DNA of 64,000 nt from JAEYZM01 sp943372195 (GCA_943372195.1 CALRXS010000014.1:27701-91700); one strand, 5' to 3'. Positions 9,659 through 19,891 are shown, counted from the stretch's first letter. Made by a program: numbers and translations. Notes: a model not told the origin generated them from the sequence alone.

Positions 9659-9964
9659 ATGGATCAATTTTTCGATTTTATATTAAACAACAAAGAGATT
9701 TTATACTTCATCATACTTGCAGTATTTGTAGGTATAGAAGTTATTGGCGGTGTACCTTCAGTATTACATACTCCATTAATGTCGGGTGCTAACGCGATTC
9801 ACGGTGTGGTAATTGTTGGTGCTATCATTGTGATGTTAGATACTGACCCGAATAATATTTTGGGATTAATTTTAGGTTTCTTAGCAGTGATTTTAGGTAC
9901 GCTAAACGTAGTAGGCGGATTCGTAGTTACTGACCGAATGTTAGAAATGTTTAAAAAGAAATAA
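9659..9964 (+). CDS. pntAB: NAD(P) transhydrogenase subunit alpha, part 2 (membrane)
   Basis: A 101-residue membrane protein with three to four hydrophobic helices. The motif GVPSVLHTPLMSGANAIHGV, followed by a helix with Val, Ile and Gly, is the hallmark of the PntA C-terminal membrane domain. It ends with a short basic tail (MFKKK). Family knowledge: together with PntB it forms the proton channel of the inner-membrane complex. It sits 6 bp after pntAA and 24 bp before pntB. Confidence 0.95.
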   Translation: MDQFFDFILNNKEILYFIILAVFVGIEVIGGVPSVLHTPLMSGANAIHGVVIVGAIIVMLDTDPNNILGLILGFLAVILGTLNVVGGFVVTDRMLEMFKKK

Positions 9965-9988
9965 TACTCATCATCAAATAAAAATAAA

Positions 9989-11401
9989 ATGTTAAAACCA
10001 GGACTATTAGAAATTTCATATTTGATCGGATCGGTCACTTTTGTTGTCGGACTAAAGATGATGGGTAACCCAAAGTCGGCAAGAAAAGGTAATCTATATG
10101 CAGCGTTTGGTATGACGCTTGCAATTTTAGGCACCATCTTTTTATACGAAAAAACATCTCCAACAGGTGAAGTTTTAACTTCACGTGAAGGCATTAAAAT
10201 GGCATTAATCTTCGGCGGTATTTTTATTGGTACAGTTGTAGGTTGGTTAACTGCTAAAAAAGTACAAATGACTAAAATGCCAGAACTAGTTTCTATGTTC
10301 AATGGTATGGGTGGTGCTTGTGCTGCTTTAATTGGCTTAACTGAATACGAACATTATGTAGGTCAAGTTGGTCCGCTTTCTTTCATCATCGCAGGCTTAA
10401 TAATTGGTAGTGTTTCATTCTCGGGTAGTATCATCGCGTATTTAAAATTGAATGGCACTATGAACAAACCAATTCGCTTACCTCAATACAATATCATTAA
10501 TACAATTTTCTTAATTGCATTAACTGTTTTTGGTATCTGGATGGTAGCAATGGGTATCGATAGCATGACTGTTTTATATTTATTATTCTTAGCAAGTATC
10601 GTTTATGGTATTTTGTTTGTAATACCAATTGGTGGTGCAGATATGCCTGTAGTAATTTCATTGCTTAACTCATTCACAGGTTTGGCTGCAGCATTCGGTG
10701 GATTCTTATATGATAATAAAGTAATGTTAACGGGAGGTATCTTAGTAGGTTCTGCCGGTACTTTATTAACTATTGTAATGTGTAATGCAATGAATCGTTC
10801 ATTGTTCAGTGTAATCTTCGGATCATTCGGATCAACAGCAGCATCAGGTGATGCAGCAGAAGTTACAGGTTCAATTAAAGACATGAACGTATCAGACGTT
10901 GCGGTATTAATGAACTATTCAAAGAAAGTAGTTATTGTACCAGGTTACGGATTAGCAGTTGCTCAAGCACAACACGTTATTCATGAATTAGAAATGTTGT
11001 TAGAAGAGAGAGGCGTTGAAGTGAAATATGCGATACACCCAGTTGCAGGTCGTATGCCAGGTCACATGAACGTTTTACTTGCTGAATCAAATGTTGATTA
11101 TGGTAAGTTGGTAGAGATGGAAGAAATAAATCCTGAGTTTGATCAAACTGATGTAGTATTAGTAGTTGGTGCGAACGACGTTGTAAACCCAGCAGCAAAA
11201 ACAGATCCTTCTTCTCCTATATACGGAATGCCAATATTAGAAGTTGACAGAGCGAAACACATCATAGTAAATAAAAGATCAATGAGTGCAGGTTATGCAG
11301 GTATCGACAACTTGTTATTCTACGATCCGAAAACTTCGATGTTCTTTGGTGATGCTAAGAAAGCATTGACTGCTTTGGTAGCTGAATTAAAGACACTATA
11401 A
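9989..11401 (+). CDS. pntB: NAD(P) transhydrogenase subunit beta
   Basis: A 470-residue protein. Residues 1-290 hold about eight or nine membrane helices. Residues 300-470 form the NADP-binding domain III with the fingerprint VVIVPGYGLAVAQAQHVI, then HPVAGRMPGHMNVLLAE and VVLVVGANDVVNPAA. Family knowledge: PntB binds NADP(H), and the complex makes NADPH from NADH at the expense of the proton gradient. The gene completes the pnt operon. An imperfect inverted repeat follows the stop. Confidence 0.96.
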   Translation: MLKPGLLEISYLIGSVTFVVGLKMMGNPKSARKGNLYAAFGMTLAILGTIFLYEKTSPTGEVLTSREGIKMALIFGGIFIGTVVGWLTAKKVQMTKMPELVSMFNGMGGACAALIGLTEYEHYVGQVGPLSFIIAGLIIGSVSFSGSIIAYLKLNGTMNKPIRLPQYNIINTIFLIALTVFGIWMVAMGIDSMTVLYLLFLASIVYGILFVIPIGGADMPVVISLLNSFTGLAAAFGGFLYDNKVMLTGGILVGSAGTLLTIVMCNAMNRSLFSVIFGSFGSTAASGDAAEVTGSIKDMNVSDVAVLMNYSKKVVIVPGYGLAVAQAQHVIHELEMLLEERGVEVKYAIHPVAGRMPGHMNVLLAESNVDYGKLVEMEEINPEFDQTDVVLVVGANDVVNPAAKTDPSSPIYGMPILEVDRAKHIIVNKRSMSAGYAGIDNLLFYDPKTSMFFGDAKKALTALVAELKTL

Positions 11402-11415
11402 TAGTACAATTTATT

Positions 11416-11460
11416 TAGTACAAAGTATTAAGATGCAGGTTTCTTATTACTTTGTACTTA
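11416..11460. repeat. Imperfect inverted repeat after pntB
   Basis: AGTACAAAGTA is followed about 20 bp later by TACTTTGTACT, a stem of about 11 bp. It has no T-run, so it may be a weak terminator or transcript-end hairpin rather than a classical one. Confidence 0.4.
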
Positions 11461-11478
11461 ATACTTAATACAAATAAC

Positions 11479-12435
11479 ATGCGTTTCAAATTAGGCATAA
11501 TCATTCTATTTTGCTTCTGTCAAAATATTTATGCCCAAAATAAGCGAAGCGTTTTTTCTGATACGCTTAAGTCAGTAACTATCGATTCTAATTTGACGAT
11601 TACTGCAAAACGCGGATTAAGCATGAACGATTTTGTGCAAGTAATGTTAAGCGACACTGCATTCTACGAAGCCTTCAGAAACCTTAGAAAATTCTCTTTC
11701 GTTGCTACTAATAAAATAGAAACTTTTAACGACGAAAATCTTTCAACTGCAAAAATTTATAGAAAAATAAATCACGATAACTCTACTAGAAATTATAAGC
11801 AAACAATTTTATCAGCAAGTGATAGTGGTAAAATTTTTAAACGAAATGGTGATTTTAATTTATTCACTGTAAAAATGTTTTCGTACATTTTTATGAATGA
11901 TCGCAATACTGATTTTACTCAAGTGAAATCATATACTAAAAACGAAAGTGATGAAGAAACATATAAACAAAAATTAAAAACTTTAATATTTAATCCGGGT
12001 AAAAAAGTTGATGGCATACCGCTCATAAGCGACAAGACAGAAATTTTTGGTAAAGATTTAAAGAAGTATTACGATTTCACTTTCTATTATGCTACTTACC
12101 AAGATTCAGTGCCCGTGTATTATTTTAAATGCAAAGTGAAAGAAGGCTTAACTTGGTGGAGAGAAGATGACACCATGATTAAGGAGTTAACTACAATATT
12201 CAACGCGAAAGATTTTACCATATTAGGCAGATATATTGATATGCAATATTCGTCGGCACCATTTGACTTTAATGTGAAAATGAATATTGAATTAGCTTAT
12301 GCTACTGAAGATTTATTAGTGCCAGTACATATTTCGTATGATGGTGACTGGGATATACCTTTTAAAAAGAAGGAAATATGTACCTTTGATATTTACCATA
12401 CAAATTTTAAAAAAGGACTTATCTTAAAACAATGA
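11479..12435 (+). CDS. Exported protein of unknown function
   Basis: The ATG at 11479 gives 318 residues starting MRFKLGIIILFCFCQNIYAQ, a clear signal peptide with A-Q cleavage. An upstream in-frame TTG at 11452 would put nine polar residues before it and is less likely. The mature protein is rich in Lys, Asp and aromatic residues, with a beta-rich pattern (YFKCKVKEGLTWWREDD), consistent with a periplasmic or outer-membrane-associated protein. No family is recognised. Its stop overlaps the dnaG start by 4 bp (ATGA), so it is translationally coupled to dnaG, which does not suggest a shared role. Confidence 0.7.
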   Translation: MRFKLGIIILFCFCQNIYAQNKRSVFSDTLKSVTIDSNLTITAKRGLSMNDFVQVMLSDTAFYEAFRNLRKFSFVATNKIETFNDENLSTAKIYRKINHDNSTRNYKQTILSASDSGKIFKRNGDFNLFTVKMFSYIFMNDRNTDFTQVKSYTKNESDEETYKQKLKTLIFNPGKKVDGIPLISDKTEIFGKDLKKYYDFTFYYATYQDSVPVYYFKCKVKEGLTWWREDDTMIKELTTIFNAKDFTILGRYIDMQYSSAPFDFNVKMNIELAYATEDLLVPVHISYDGDWDIPFKKKEICTFDIYHTNFKKGLILKQ

Positions 12436-14360
12436 TTCTAAAAGAAGTCATAGATCGCATAATGGATGCTGCTCAAATAGAGGAGGTCGTTGGCGATTTT
12501 GTCAATCTTAAAAAACGTGGATCAAGTTTAATTGGCAATTGTCCTTTTCATAACGAAAAAACTCCATCTTTTAACGTTTCTGCTAGTAAGGGTATTTATA
12601 AATGCTTCGGATGTGGTAAGGCCGGCAATGCAGTAAACTTTGTAATGGAGCATGAGAAATTAACCTATCCTGAAGCACTTCGTTACTTAGCCAAAAAATA
12701 TAATATTGAAGTTTTAGAAGATGAAAAAGTAACAGAAGAAGACAAAGAACTTTCGATGAAAAAAGAAAGTTTGATGTTAGTGAGTGATTGGGCTAAAAAA
12801 GTTTTCGTAGAAAATCTTTGGGAAAATGAAATGGGAAGAGCCATTGGCTTGAGTTATTTTAAAGAGCGTGGTTTTAGAGAAGATATTATTAAGAAGTTTG
12901 AGCTAGGTTATAGTTTAGAAGGCTGGACAGCTCTTTGCGATAGAGCAGAGCAAGAGGGTTTCGAGAAAAAGTATTTATTAGAAACCGGACTTAGTATATT
13001 TAACGAACAGAAGAATAGCGTTTACGATCGTTTCAGAAATCGTGTAATGTTTCCTGTTCATGGTGTATCAGGCAGAGTAATTGCATTTGGTGGTAGAATT
13101 TTAAAAACTGAAGCAAATAGTCCGAAGTATTTAAACTCACCCGAAAGTGAAATCTACCATAAGAGTAATGTTTTATACGGATTGTTTTTTGCGAAGAAAG
13201 CAATTCGCGAATTTGATAATTGTTATTTAGTAGAAGGTTATACCGATGTTGTTTCTTTACATCAATCGGGAGTAGAGAATGTAGTTGCATCATCTGGTAC
13301 ATCATTAACTATTGAGCAAATTAAATTAATTTCAAGGTTCACTAAAAATATAACCATCTTATATGATGGTGACCCTGCAGGCATCAAGGCTTCTTTAAGA
13401 GGTATTGATATGATTTTAGAAGAGGGTTTAAATGTTAAAATAGTTTTATTCCCTGAAGGCCACGACCCTGATTCATATGTACGCGAAGTAGGATCAAGTA
13501 AGTTCACTGAATATGTAAATTCAGCACAAAAGGATTTTATTGTATTTAAAACAGATTTGTTGCTAAAAGATGTTCAGAATGATCCAATAAAAAAAGCGGG
13601 CTTAATTAAAGATATCATTGAAAGTATTTCAAAAATACCTGATGATATTAAAGCTTCATTATTTATAAAAGAGTGCAGCCATTTGTTAGAGATGGAAGAA
13701 AGAATATTACTTTCTGAACTTAACAAAACAAGACTCAAAAAAATAAAGAAAGAAAATCAACAAGAAGATCTTTCTATCATTACACCTGAAGATGAAATTG
13801 TAAAAGTTCAAAACAGGCCAGAAGAAAATAATTTAAGTCAAGAAAAAGAAATTTGTAGAATATTAGTTCAATACGGCGATAAAGACTATGTCGATACAGA
13901 GCATGAAATCAATACGAGTATTGCCGCTTATGTATTACACATGATTGATGAAGTAGGTATTCAATTTATCAATGAACCGTATAAGAGTATTTTAGAGATC
14001 TGTAAAGATGCTGTAGATAAAAATTATATTCCTGACGCTAAATTTTTCATCAACTACCCTGATGCCAATATTAGTGTATCAGCTGCAAGTTTAATTGTGA
14101 ATCAATACAATGTAAGCGATAAATGGAAAGAGCATGATATACATATCCCTAAAGAAGAGAATATATTAAAGAAGGTTGTCGATTCAGCTCTTGAACATCT
14201 TCAATTAAAAAAACTAATGAATATTCTCACAGAAATTCAAAAGCAAATCAAAGAAGCCAAAAACGAAGACGACGAAATCAGATATATCGAAATATACCAA
14301 CACACAAAATTGCAAGTAACTACACTTGAGAAAAAGTTAGGTGTGGTGGTAATGAAGTGA
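12432..14360 (+). CDS. dnaG: DNA primase DnaG
   Basis: A 642-residue primase. The N-terminal zinc finger is C37-x2-H40 ... C58-x2-C61. The catalytic core has the Toprim signatures LVEGYTDVVSLHQSG and LYDGDPAGIKASLRGID, whose acidic residues bind metal. The C-terminal 200 residues are helical and lysine/glutamate-rich, as expected for the DnaB-interacting domain. Family knowledge: it makes RNA primers at the replication fork. It overlaps the upstream gene by 4 bp. Its stop lies only 2 bp from the stop of the convergent transporter gene, leaving no room for a terminator between them. Confidence 0.97.
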   Translation: MILKEVIDRIMDAAQIEEVVGDFVNLKKRGSSLIGNCPFHNEKTPSFNVSASKGIYKCFGCGKAGNAVNFVMEHEKLTYPEALRYLAKKYNIEVLEDEKVTEEDKELSMKKESLMLVSDWAKKVFVENLWENEMGRAIGLSYFKERGFREDIIKKFELGYSLEGWTALCDRAEQEGFEKKYLLETGLSIFNEQKNSVYDRFRNRVMFPVHGVSGRVIAFGGRILKTEANSPKYLNSPESEIYHKSNVLYGLFFAKKAIREFDNCYLVEGYTDVVSLHQSGVENVVASSGTSLTIEQIKLISRFTKNITILYDGDPAGIKASLRGIDMILEEGLNVKIVLFPEGHDPDSYVREVGSSKFTEYVNSAQKDFIVFKTDLLLKDVQNDPIKKAGLIKDIIESISKIPDDIKASLFIKECSHLLEMEERILLSELNKTRLKKIKKENQQEDLSIITPEDEIVKVQNRPEENNLSQEKEICRILVQYGDKDYVDTEHEINTSIAAYVLHMIDEVGIQFINEPYKSILEICKDAVDKNYIPDAKFFINYPDANISVSAASLIVNQYNVSDKWKEHDIHIPKEENILKKVVDSALEHLQLKKLMNILTEIQKQIKEAKNEDDEIRYIEIYQHTKLQVTTLEKKLGVVVMK

Positions 14361-14362
14361 GC

Positions 14363-16033
14363 TTAATGCCCGCTTGTTGCTACTTCGTAATTAATGCCTT
14401 GCTTTGCTAAAATTTTCTTCACTACTATAGCAAATAATATTAAGTAAGCGAAACATAGCACTGTCACCCAATACGATTCATGTATACCAATTATGTCTGC
14501 AAGCTTACCTTGTAATGGCGGAATAATTCCACCACCTAAAATCATCATGATTAAAAATGCTGAGCCTTGAGTAGTGTACTTACCTAAGCCTGCTACACTC
14601 AGACTAAAAATACTAGGCCACATGATACTACACCAAAGACCACCACTAAGAAATGCATAAATTGCAATTTGTCCAGAAGTAAATAATCCAACAAGCATTG
14701 CTATTAATCCGAGTGCACCAAAAATATATAAAGTTTTTGCTGGCTTGTCTTCACTTAAATAAAATGCAGCAATTAAAATTGCTACACAAATTACGTAAGA
14801 GTATAATGGTGACATATCTTTTTGTGCCAATGTATTTACTGCGATGATGATGCCAAATGCTACTAAAGGAACAATAAGTGTCAATAATTTTTTAGTGGTG
14901 TTTTTTAAATTAAATACACTGATACTGCCTGCCCATCTACCAATCATCATGCTTCCCCAATACATACTTATATAAGGTGAAATTTGTGATGACATTAATT
15001 CCCCCATATCGGCTTGCTTTAATAATTCACCTAAATTACTTTGTATACTAACTTCAACACCTACGTAAGCAAAAATGGCTAGCATACCTAATACTAATTG
15101 AGGGTATTGCATTGCACCCCAACCTTCTGCTTTTTTCTTTGCATTTTGATAAGCAAATAATAATCCTAAAATGATAACAAGCATAGAACCTATTAACCAT
15201 TTCATTCTATAAATTTCTAATGCATGTTTTTCAGCATCACTCATATTTTCTGATAGACCGATATAGCTTTTAAAAACAGGAATAAACATGAAAATCAAAA
15301 GTACGGTTATTACCAATAATGTATTTAATGCTTTTTTTGCAGACTCTACTTTTTCAGTATTAATACCTGATGGCACTTTTTTACTTAATGAAAATAAAAG
15401 TGCTGCAGCTATAAATAAAGCACCGACACCTGCATACATAAAACTCACATTGTCGAGTCCTAAATTTTTGGTTTGCTCTTCTGTTGCTGCAACTGTTCCA
15501 AATAATAATAATGAAACAACGATTGGTCCGATCATGGTACCAAAACTATTAATGCCACCACCTAAGTTCACTCTACCAGCTGCTGTTCTAGGATCCCCTA
15601 AGCTTATAGCAAATGGCTGCGCCGCGGTTTGTTGTAAACTAAATCCGAGTGCTACTATGAACAAGCCTACCAACATCCCAGAGAATGTATTTGCATTCAC
15701 TGCAATGATCATAGCAACTGCGCCAATAGCAGAAAATAATAATCCGTATACGATACTTTTTTTATACCCCCAAGAACCAACAAGGTCTTTGCCTTGTGAA
15801 CTTCCGACGATAAATAAAAATAAGGCGCCAATGTAATATGCAATATAAAAAGCGTAGTCGACTAGCTGACTTTGAAATTGGTCAAGCTGAAAATAGTCTT
15901 TACAAAAAGGAATGAATACACCATTGCCAGCAGCAATGAATCCCCAGAAAAAGAATACGGTAACGAGGGTACTTAATGCACCATTATTATTTGATTGATT
16001 ATTTTGTTTAGCCTCTATATTACTTGTATGCAT
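14363..16033 (-). CDS. MFS sugar transporter, FucP/GluP type, with two extra helices
   Basis: A 556-residue inner-membrane protein. The N-terminal half matches the fucose/glucose-galactose permease branch: [18 protein letters not shown], then [20 protein letters not shown] and [13 protein letters not shown]. Usual members have about 430 residues and 12 helices. Here an extra segment of about 100 residues (about 220-310) contains two additional hydrophobic helices (near 238-254 and 279-296), so about 14 helices are likely. Family knowledge: proton-coupled uptake of a monosaccharide; the actual sugar cannot be read. No sugar catabolic gene is adjacent. The long T9SS protein lies upstream in the same direction, but a terminator stands between them. 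Confidence 0.85.
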   Translation of the reverse strand: MHTSNIEAKQNNQSNNNGALSTLVTVFFFWGFIAAGNGVFIPFCKDYFQLDQFQSQLVDYAFYIAYYIGALFLFIVGSSQGKDLVGSWGYKKSIVYGLLFSAIGAVAMIIAVNANTFSGMLVGLFIVALGFSLQQTAAQPFAISLGDPRTAAGRVNLGGGINSFGTMIGPIVVSLLLFGTVAATEEQTKNLGLDNVSFMYAGVGALFIAAALLFSLSKKVPSGINTEKVESAKKALNTLLVITVLLIFMFIPVFKSYIGLSENMSDAEKHALEIYRMKWLIGSMLVIILGLLFAYQNAKKKAEGWGAMQYPQLVLGMLAIFAYVGVEVSIQSNLGELLKQADMGELMSSQISPYISMYWGSMMIGRWAGSISVFNLKNTTKKLLTLIVPLVAFGIIIAVNTLAQKDMSPLYSYVICVAILIAAFYLSEDKPAKTLYIFGALGLIAMLVGLFTSGQIAIYAFLSGGLWCSIMWPSIFSLSVAGLGKYTTQGSAFLIMMILGGGIIPPLQGKLADIIGIHESYWVTVLCFAYLILFAIVVKKILAKQGINYEVATSGH

Positions 16034-16104
16034 ATTAGATCATTTTAGTTTTTGATATGCTTTAAATTAAATTATTTTACAATATATAGAGTATTATTCT
16101 AAAA

Positions 16105-16147
16105 CAAAAAAAGGGCTGAACTAATATTTAGTCCAGCCCTTTTTTTA
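16105..16147. terminator. Terminator after the T9SS repeat-protein gene
   Basis: Hairpin with GGGCTG (16113-16118) / CAGCCC (16134-16139), inner ACTAA / TTAGT pairs, and A- and T-runs on both sides. It sits just past the stop codon at 16161 on the minus strand. Confidence 0.9.
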
Positions 16148-16160
16148 TTATTAATGAGAA

Positions 16161-18995
16161 TTACATTTTTACTAAACGAGATACTTTGTCAGCAATTTTA
16201 ACTAAGTAAATACCTTTGTTTAAATTATTAATGTTAATTGAATTGCTATTATTCAAAGTATGGCTTTCTACAAGTTTACCTTGTAAGTCATATATTTTAA
16301 CAATATGTGTTTCGTTAGAATTTAATCCGTCTACGAACAAGATGTCTGAAGCTGGATTAGGATAAATGTTTAATGTGTTTTTGCTATTTGCATCAATACC
16401 AACTACAGCTTTTTTACTGAAGTGTACGTTATCAATGTAAACAGTACCTGCTGCTGTAGGTAATCCTGATAATATTAATTGTGCAATATGACCTTTAGCA
16501 GTTAAACCAGTGAAATTTGTTAGTGGAATATCTAATGAATTCCATTCGTTCAATACAGGTGTAAATACTAATTCATGTTCTGTATCATCACCACCACCAA
16601 AAGCTGCGTCATTACCAAAGTCAACTAATTTTACTCTGAAAGTAGTCATATTAGGTGTCCACATGTCTACATGGAATGTATCCATAGTAGATGCGTTGAT
16701 TAAGTTAGCGCCTGTAGTTTCAATACCTACGAAATCTAATGCAGTATATTTCTTTACATCATTACCTGCAACTTGAGTTTCTGTTAATGTCGCATTTGAC
16801 CAACTTGTTCTCCATGTGTCAACTGTTACGTTTGTATATGCATTACTAAACATAGAAATTACATTTGCTGGTAAAGCAATAGGAGTTGGAGCAGCAACTG
16901 TTGGTTCTAAAACAGTAGGAGCTTTACTGAAGTATACGTTGTCAATAAATACAGTTGCAGAACCAGCTGGCAATGCAGATAATATTAATTGTGCAATGTG
17001 AGACTTACCAGTTAAGTTGATGAAGTCAGTTAATAAGATGTTATATGTGTTCCATGCGCCAGCGTTCGGATTGAAAACTAATTCATGTTCAGTGTCGTCA
17101 CCACCACCAAAAGCAGCATCTGTTCCAAAGTCAACTAATTTAATTCTGAATGTAGTAGCATTAGCTGTCCATACATCCATATGGAAACTAGTCATTGTAC
17201 TTGCATTTATCAAATTCGGTCCTGTAGTTTCTATACCTACGAAATCTAATGCAGAATATTTTTTAGTGTCATTACCTTGTACTTGTACATCAGTTAATGT
17301 TGCATTTGACCATCCTGTTCTCCAAGTATCAACAGCAACATTTGTATATGCATTACTAAACATAGAAATTACATCTGCAGCATTTTTAGTTGGAGTAGGA
17401 GCAGCTACTGTCGGTTCTGTTGGAAGAGGAGCTGATGGTTTACTAAAGTAAACGTTGTCAATAAATACTGTACCAGTTCCTGTAGGTTGACCTACTAATA
17501 TCATTTGAGCAAGGTGTGCTCTAGTTGTTAATCCTGTGAAATCAGCTAATGGTATATTCAATGTATTCCATTGACCTGCAATTGGAGTGAATGTTAATTC
17601 ATGTTCTTTGTCATCACCACCAGCAAATGCAGCGTCAGCACCAAAGTCTACTAACTTAACTTTAAAAGTTGTTACGTTGGCTGTCCACATGTCTATATGT
17701 AATGTTTGCATTGAATCAGCATTGATCAAATTCGGACCAACAGTTTCTATACCAACGAAGTCTAGAGCTGAATATTTTTTAGTGTCATTACCTTGAATTT
17801 GTAAATCTGTTAATGTAGCACTTGACCAAGAAGTTCTCCAAGTATCAACAGCTACGTTAGTATAAGCATTACTAAACATTGAAATAACATCTGAAGATGC
17901 TTTAGTTGGTGTAGGTGCCGCAACTGTTGGTGATGTAGGTAATGGTGTAGATTTAGCGAAATAAATATTATCAACAAAAATAGTTCCTGTACCTGTAGGC
18001 TGCCCTACTAAAATCATCTGAGCTAATTGTGCTCTTGATGCAAGTCCGGTGAAATTCGCTAATGGAATATTTAATGTGTTCCAAGAACCCGCTGTTGGCG
18101 TAAATGTTAATTCGTGTTCTGTATCATTTCCTCCACCGAAAACAGAGTCAGCGCCAAAGTTCACTAATTTAACTTTAAATGTAGTTACATTAGATGTCCA
18201 AATATCCATATTCAATGTTTGCATTGAATCGGCATTGATCACTTTCGGACCTACAAACTCAATACCTACGAAGTCTAGAGCTGAATATTTTTTAGTGTCA
18301 TTACCTTGAATTTGTAAATCTGTTAATGTAGCACTTGACCAAGAAGTTCTCCAAGTATCAACAGCTACGTTAGTATATGCGTTACTAAACATCGATATAA
18401 CATCTGTAGATGGCTTAGTAGGAGTTGGAGCTGGAATTGTTGGAGTTAAATTCGCTGCAGAAAAACTAATATTATCGAAATAACAAACGTTTGTACTTGT
18501 TCTTGCTTGAAAATCTAAGAAGACAATAATTTGATCATTTATTTCACCAATTTTTGAAGAAAAATCAAAAGTTAATTCTTCCCATTGGTTAATCACTGTA
18601 TTTGCAACTTTTAATTCACCTGTAGATCCACCTGTAGATGTTGCAAACTTAATGCCTACATCACTAATGATTGGTTTGTAAACCATGATTTTAACAATAG
18701 CATTTGAAGCACTTAATGTAAAAGTTCCGATGCCAGCACCATGTGAAGTTTCAACTCCAGCCCAAGGCTGACCTGTTGTTTGCATTGTCATCTTCAATAC
18801 AGTTGAAGATGTGTTGATGCCTGTAGCACTTGGGTTTGCAACAACTTGAGCAGCAGGTGGGTTTGTGCCATTCTCAAAAGTTGTCCATGTCCACGTATTA
18901 CCATGAGCCCCAGTCTCAAAAGTAATAGGTGCATTTTGCGAAAAACCTAAACTCGAAATAAGTAAGGCTACGCTTAGTGTAATTATTCTTTTCAT
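16161..18995 (-). CDS. Large secreted T9SS protein with four tandem ~171-residue domains
   Basis: A 944-residue protein. Residues 1-20 are a signal peptide (SLGFSQ). Residues 21-180 form a beta-sandwich domain that ends CYFDNISF, like carbohydrate-binding modules. Four similar domains follow at about 189-348, 360-518, 533-691 and 702-860. Each starts DVISMFSNAYTNVAVDTWRT and ends with (V/I)DN(V/I)(Y/H)F(S/A)K. They are joined by Pro/Thr linkers. Residues 869-944 are a T9SS sorting domain (IYPNPASDILFV, then GIYLVKIADK). No glycosidase or protease active site was recognised. Export through the outer membrane by T9SS is inferred from the tail. Likely role is polysaccharide or surface binding, by analogy only. 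Some repeat DNA is identical between copies. Confidence 0.85.
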   Translation of the reverse strand: MKRIITLSVALLISSLGFSQNAPITFETGAHGNTWTWTTFENGTNPPAAQVVANPSATGINTSSTVLKMTMQTTGQPWAGVETSHGAGIGTFTLSASNAIVKIMVYKPIISDVGIKFATSTGGSTGELKVANTVINQWEELTFDFSSKIGEINDQIIVFLDFQARTSTNVCYFDNISFSAANLTPTIPAPTPTKPSTDVISMFSNAYTNVAVDTWRTSWSSATLTDLQIQGNDTKKYSALDFVGIEFVGPKVINADSMQTLNMDIWTSNVTTFKVKLVNFGADSVFGGGNDTEHELTFTPTAGSWNTLNIPLANFTGLASRAQLAQMILVGQPTGTGTIFVDNIYFAKSTPLPTSPTVAAPTPTKASSDVISMFSNAYTNVAVDTWRTSWSSATLTDLQIQGNDTKKYSALDFVGIETVGPNLINADSMQTLHIDMWTANVTTFKVKLVDFGADAAFAGGDDKEHELTFTPIAGQWNTLNIPLADFTGLTTRAHLAQMILVGQPTGTGTVFIDNVYFSKPSAPLPTEPTVAAPTPTKNAADVISMFSNAYTNVAVDTWRTGWSNATLTDVQVQGNDTKKYSALDFVGIETTGPNLINASTMTSFHMDVWTANATTFRIKLVDFGTDAAFGGGDDTEHELVFNPNAGAWNTYNILLTDFINLTGKSHIAQLILSALPAGSATVFIDNVYFSKAPTVLEPTVAAPTPIALPANVISMFSNAYTNVTVDTWRTSWSNATLTETQVAGNDVKKYTALDFVGIETTGANLINASTMDTFHVDMWTPNMTTFRVKLVDFGNDAAFGGGDDTEHELVFTPVLNEWNSLDIPLTNFTGLTAKGHIAQLILSGLPTAAGTVYIDNVHFSKKAVVGIDANSKNTLNIYPNPASDILFVDGLNSNETHIVKIYDLQGKLVESHTLNNSNSININNLNKGIYLVKIADKVSRLVKM
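16416..18431 (-). repeat. Four in-gene tandem repeats of about 513 bp
   Basis: Units at 17952-18431, 17442-17918, 16923-17399 and 16416-16892 encode the repeated domains. The segments 17755-17864 and 18268-18377 are identical over 110 bp at an offset of 513 bp (171 codons), which points to recent duplication or gene conversion. Confidence 0.9.
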
Positions 18996-19208
18996 ATAAA
19001 AATCTTTGTATAGTTTTGATTTATAGTATGCAATATAAGATAATAATTACTTAAAGTAATAAATACCATAAGTATTTTTAAACTATTGTTAAGCGGTATG
19101 CAAGTGCATAATATTAAGATAATAGCAAAAATTCTTTTGTTAAATTAATTTATTTTATAATAAGTAATTGATTTTCAATAAATTAAGATTCTTATAATCA
19201 GCTGGGAA

Positions 19209-19847
19209 TTATTCTACACACCATACAAGCATATATTCCTTGTATTTTTCATATTTCATGGCAAAATTACGAATAGACCCTTCTTTACAAATACTCGCAT
19301 TAATTATTCGATCATTCGGATAGTCAAAAGCATCTATTTTTATACCATCTATAAATGGCAGATTTCCTTTGCCGTATAATTTGAATAAACTTTCTTTAAT
19401 ACCCCAGCACACATAGAGTTGTTCTATGCGATGCTCTTCAGAAAGAAAGTCTAATTCTTTTTCAGACATGAACTTCTTCTGAATTCGCAAAATTTTATCA
19501 GAAATTTTCTCGATATCGATACCAACTTTTTTGCCTTTATAAATTATTACTGAGGCGTATTCATTCGAGTGTGAAATTGAAAATTCAAAAGGGAAGTTTA
19601 CTAAATACGGTTTATTGTTTTCATCGAGCTGAACATCAATGTAATGATTCGTCTTCAATAAAGTTCTTAGCAAGACCCTGCTACCTAACCAATGCATGTT
19701 TCGTTTTCCGGACTGAAGGCTTTGATAATATTTTATCTCATCAGCATTGAGTTGTAACTTCGCATATAGTTCCTCAGCACTTTCTGTAATATGCCAAATT
19801 GCTAATTCGCCGTGTTGATCAATTTTCTCCGTCCAAACGATGGGCAT
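19209..19847 (-). CDS. 4'-phosphopantetheinyl transferase superfamily protein
   Basis: The ATG at 19847 gives 212 residues (MPIVWTEKIDQHG). An in-frame TTG at 19874 falls inside a promoter-like box and is rejected as the start. Signatures are SISHS (90-94), the metal-binding G-I-D111-I-E113 and W148-G-I-K151-E152-S-L-F-K156 (the WxxKE pattern). Family knowledge: Sfp-type enzymes transfer phosphopantetheine from CoA to a carrier-protein serine; either fatty-acid or secondary-metabolite carriers are possible. No carrier protein or synthase is nearby. It is divergent from dcd with 44 bp between the starts. Confidence 0.9.
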   Translation of the reverse strand: MPIVWTEKIDQHGELAIWHITESAEELYAKLQLNADEIKYYQSLQSGKRNMHWLGSRVLLRTLLKTNHYIDVQLDENNKPYLVNFPFEFSISHSNEYASVIIYKGKKVGIDIEKISDKILRIQKKFMSEKELDFLSEEHRIEQLYVCWGIKESLFKLYGKGNLPFIDGIKIDAFDYPNDRIINASICKEGSIRNFAMKYEKYKEYMLVWCVE

Positions 19848-19871
19848 GCTAAAAATTATTTTTACTTTAGA

Positions 19872-19879
19872 CAAAAGTA
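19872..19879 (-). promoter_or_regulatory. -7 box (TACTTTTG) for the phosphopantetheinyl transferase gene
   Basis: The minus strand reads TACTTTTG, 24 nt before the ATG at 19847. It helps choose that start over the upstream TTG. Confidence 0.45.
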
Positions 19880-19891
19880 ATTAAACGAACG

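Noticed and set aside
9799..10302. 167-codon minus-strand frame in the transhydrogenase genes
   Set aside because: Antisense to pntAB and pntB with no motif or promoter support.
15288..15836. 182-codon plus-strand frame within the MFS transporter gene
   Set aside because: Antisense to a strong membrane-protein gene; the protein looks like a mirror translation (many Pro, Asn, Thr) without motifs.
16416..18431. Long regular repeats that might be CRISPR or satellite DNA
   Set aside because: They lie in one open frame, have a 513-bp period, and encode protein domains; there are no short repeats with unique spacers.
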